DNA of 6,265 nt from Dehalococcoidia bacterium (GTDB taxonomy: Bacteria > Chloroflexota > Dehalococcoidia > SAR202 > UBA11138): assembly GCA_012270665.1 (NCBI GenBank), contig JAAXHY010000597.1, positions 1 through 6,265 on the forward strand. The letters run 5' to 3'. Positions 4,526 through 6,265 of the stretch are shown here, piece by piece. How positions within the stretch are numbered: the stretch's first letter is position 1; each line of letters opens with the position of its first letter. The position numbers and the translations under genes were made by a program. The notes below the pieces were generated by a model, which was not told where the DNA came from, did not search any database, and saw nothing but the letters and a program-made list of their open reading frames with translations.

Positions 4526-6265
4526 CTAGCTGTCATTTGAGTTCGAGGTGAAATGTTCCCAGAACTTGGCGGCCTGTTGAAGGCAGACGCTAATGTCCTG
4601 TTCGAGAAGGTATCGTTGTTTCACAAGTTCGACAGCCGCGTCGCGTACCTTTGACAGATACTCGTCTTTGGATGGGTATCGCTCCGCTATGGATGGGCGC
4701 GGGTCGCCGCTGGTCTGGCGCGCTTCCTGGTCGGGAGCGAAGGGGATCGTGCCACCTGCGAACATGAGTGGCTGGGTGTCGCCGCCGATGTCGGGGTGCC
4801 TCAGCGACCAGCCGGTGTGCGCGGCGAGTGGGACAGCTATCTCGGGCAGGGTTATCCCGGCGACTTCGTTGCCGTCGGGATCCACGTCGGGGACTATGGA
4901 GCCGAACACCTTGCCGATGTCGGGGGGCAGCTTGGTGACCTGCTCGACGTCGTCCCTGAGCGCATAGTCGCGGCGGTGCGGGAGCGGATGGCGACGCGGG
5001 TAGTTGGATCCGGGTATCGTGTCGTAGGCGTCGCGGAGCTTGCGGGTGGGAACGGCGGTTCCGTCGTCTATCCTGGGATGCTTGCTTGGCGGCGGCTCGA
5101 CACCCTCGGCGACCCAGCGGTCGAGGTTTTCTAGGCAAGCCCTGAGCAGCGGGGTGTAGTCAATCACGCTGCGGATGTTCTGGGTGCGGCTTATGCCCTC
5201 GCCGGAGTCGGAGGTGTCGGTCGGAGGCCATGTCCCGGTGCCGTGCTCGGTGCCTGTGAAGTGGTAGATGCGGACTTTGGATCCGTGGTCTATATCGGTC
5301 GTGCCGTCGGGGTCGGTGTGGATCAGTGAGGCATCGCCGCGGTGGTACTCGGCTGAGGTGTTGGTGTAGAAGACACGCAGGTCGGAGCCGCGCTCGTCCA
5401 GCCTGTGATGGAGAGAGTCGGTCGCGCCTGTTTCGGGGTCGGTCTGTGGGATGCTGGCAAACGGGAAAAGCTGGGTTAGCATACTGTTGCGGTCTTTGGA
5501 GTTTTGTCCGAAACGCTGGTTGAACTCGCCCCTCATGCCCCCGGCGACGTTGGCGATTATCCCGTCGAGCGCGTCCCTGCCCTGCTCATCGCGGTTGAGG
5601 TCGTTGTAGATGAACGTTCGCAGGAAACGTCCCGTCTGGGAGCGTCCGTAGGCGTAGGCGTAGCTGATGGGGATGGGAGATTCGGAGCTGGCGGAGCCGT
5701 GCTTGAACCAGGATACGCAGTCCCTGAGCGCGGCGAAACTGAGTCCCAGGACCGGCGCGCCGACGGTTGTATAGACTATCTGGTAGAGCCGACCTTTCTC
5801 GAACTTGCGCTCGGAGCAGATGTAGTTAGGGTCGGCGACGTAGCTGCCGTCGTCCTCGATCCTGCCGAATTGCCAGAAGGAGCGCGGGACGAGGCTCGCG
5901 GGGCCGTCGGGCATGTCACGGACTTCGAGCCGGGCGTCCTTTTCGTCCATGTCGTATGCGGGATAGGCGCGGTGTCCCTTGTCGGAGAGTAGGAAGTTGT
6001 GTGTGTCCTGTACACTCTGAAGCTGTGTATAGACCTTGCCGGTCAGAGGTTTGCGGTCGGCGTCCAGCGCATCCGGGCCGCCCATTGTAATCAGAGCGTC
6101 GAGGGCGGGGGTGTCTCCCTGCCAGCCGCAGGCGACCACGGTATATCCGCGTTCCATGAGGAAGCCATCGCCTATGTCCACATCGACGTCGTCGGGTGTG
6201 TCTTCCTCGATAGCTAGTCGGGAGGAGCGGTTGAAGTTCGGGAGGGCGACCCGGTTACCCCTGTT
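4526..6265 (-). CDS. Large alpha/beta hydrolase (Abhydrolase_10-like), N-terminus outside window
   Basis: The frame is open from the stop at 4526-4528 to the right edge: 579 residues are visible and the start is not. Numbering from the edge, DVDIGDGFLMERGYTVVACG (27-46) and the following GWQGD are typical of the long hydrolases annotated as 'alpha/beta hydrolase domain-containing protein'. AYGRSQTGRFLR (205-216) holds the nucleophile elbow GRSQTG with Ser209. NTSAEYHRGDASLIHTD (302-318) and FTGTEHGTG (336-344) supply candidate acid (Glu306) and His341 residues. The C-terminal DPRPSIAERYPSKDEYL (521-537) and the following helix with RYLLEQD are also family-like. Family knowledge: these are serine hydrolases, many uncharacterised, thought to act on esters or related compounds. 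A secretion signal, if any, would lie beyond the window. A GTG at 6181 would give 551 residues but is not the start, because homologous-looking sequence continues upstream of it. Confidence 0.88.
   Translation of the reverse strand, partial: NRGNRVALPNFNRSSRLAIEEDTPDDVDVDIGDGFLMERGYTVVACGWQGDTPALDALITMGGPDALDADRKPLTGKVYTQLQSVQDTHNFLLSDKGHRAYPAYDMDEKDARLEVRDMPDGPASLVPRSFWQFGRIEDDGSYVADPNYICSERKFEKGRLYQIVYTTVGAPVLGLSFAALRDCVSWFKHGSASSESPIPISYAYAYGRSQTGRFLRTFIYNDLNRDEQGRDALDGIIANVAGGMRGEFNQRFGQNSKDRNSMLTQLFPFASIPQTDPETGATDSLHHRLDERGSDLRVFYTNTSAEYHRGDASLIHTDPDGTTDIDHGSKVRIYHFTGTEHGTGTWPPTDTSDSGEGISRTQNIRSVIDYTPLLRACLENLDRWVAEGVEPPPSKHPRIDDGTAVPTRKLRDAYDTIPGSNYPRRHPLPHRRDYALRDDVEQVTKLPPDIGKVFGSIVPDVDPDGNEVAGITLPEIAVPLAAHTGWSLRHPDIGGDTQPLMFAGGTIPFAPDQEARQTSGDPRPSIAERYPSKDEYLSKVRDAAVELVKQRYLLEQDISVCLQQAAKFWEHFTSNSNDS

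Noticed and set aside
4590..5138. A 182-codon minus-strand ORF overlapping the hydrolase
   Set aside because: Arg/Pro-rich shadow frame of the hydrolase, without domain features.
6179..6181. GTG as the start of the hydrolase
   Set aside because: The same frame is open for 28 more codons to the window edge and reads as family-like sequence (NRGNRVALPNFNRSS). The true start is outside the window.

Overview
The window looks like ordinary chromosome from a high-GC, probably environmental bacterium. The mix of genes is typical of Chloroflexota (SAR202/Dehalococcoidia-like) metagenome bins: an Abhydrolase_10-family hydrolase, an aldose-epimerase-like protein, an SLC13 permease with RCK_C domains, a YHS protein and a small c-type cytochrome. 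That assignment is an impression from gene content, not proof; no rRNA or tRNA is present to settle it.

Layout: (1) 1-1280, minus strand, is the N-terminal 426 residues of an SLC13/DASS permease that runs off the left edge. (2) 1281-1448 is a divergent intergenic region with an AT-rich promoter candidate. (3) 1449-2271, plus strand, is a two-gene unit: a 67-residue YHS metal-binding protein and a membrane-anchored monohaem cytochrome c. (4) 2371-3197, plus strand, is a two-gene unit joined by an ATGA overlap: a small protein of nucleotidyltransferase-like appearance and a HEPN-domain protein. The first of these genes is clearly AT-richer than its surroundings. (5) 3268-4353, minus strand, is an aldose 1-epimerase-like protein that converges on the HEPN gene. 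(6) 4354-4525 is an intergenic gap holding a perfect 9-bp GAAA-loop palindrome of REP type and a nested inverted repeat. (7) 4526-6265, minus strand, is a large alpha/beta hydrolase whose reading frame stays open to the right edge, so its start lies outside the window.

How they may work together: the YHS/cytochrome pair suggests metal handling or electron transfer at the outer face of the membrane. The HEPN pair has the architecture of a toxin-antitoxin or defence module and is the most interesting locus, though both proteins lack the textbook catalytic signatures. The hydrolase and epimerase-like genes are co-directional and could belong to a catabolic locus, but they are separated by 172 bases containing repeats, so one transcript is not assured. 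I see no CRISPR array, transposase or RNA gene.
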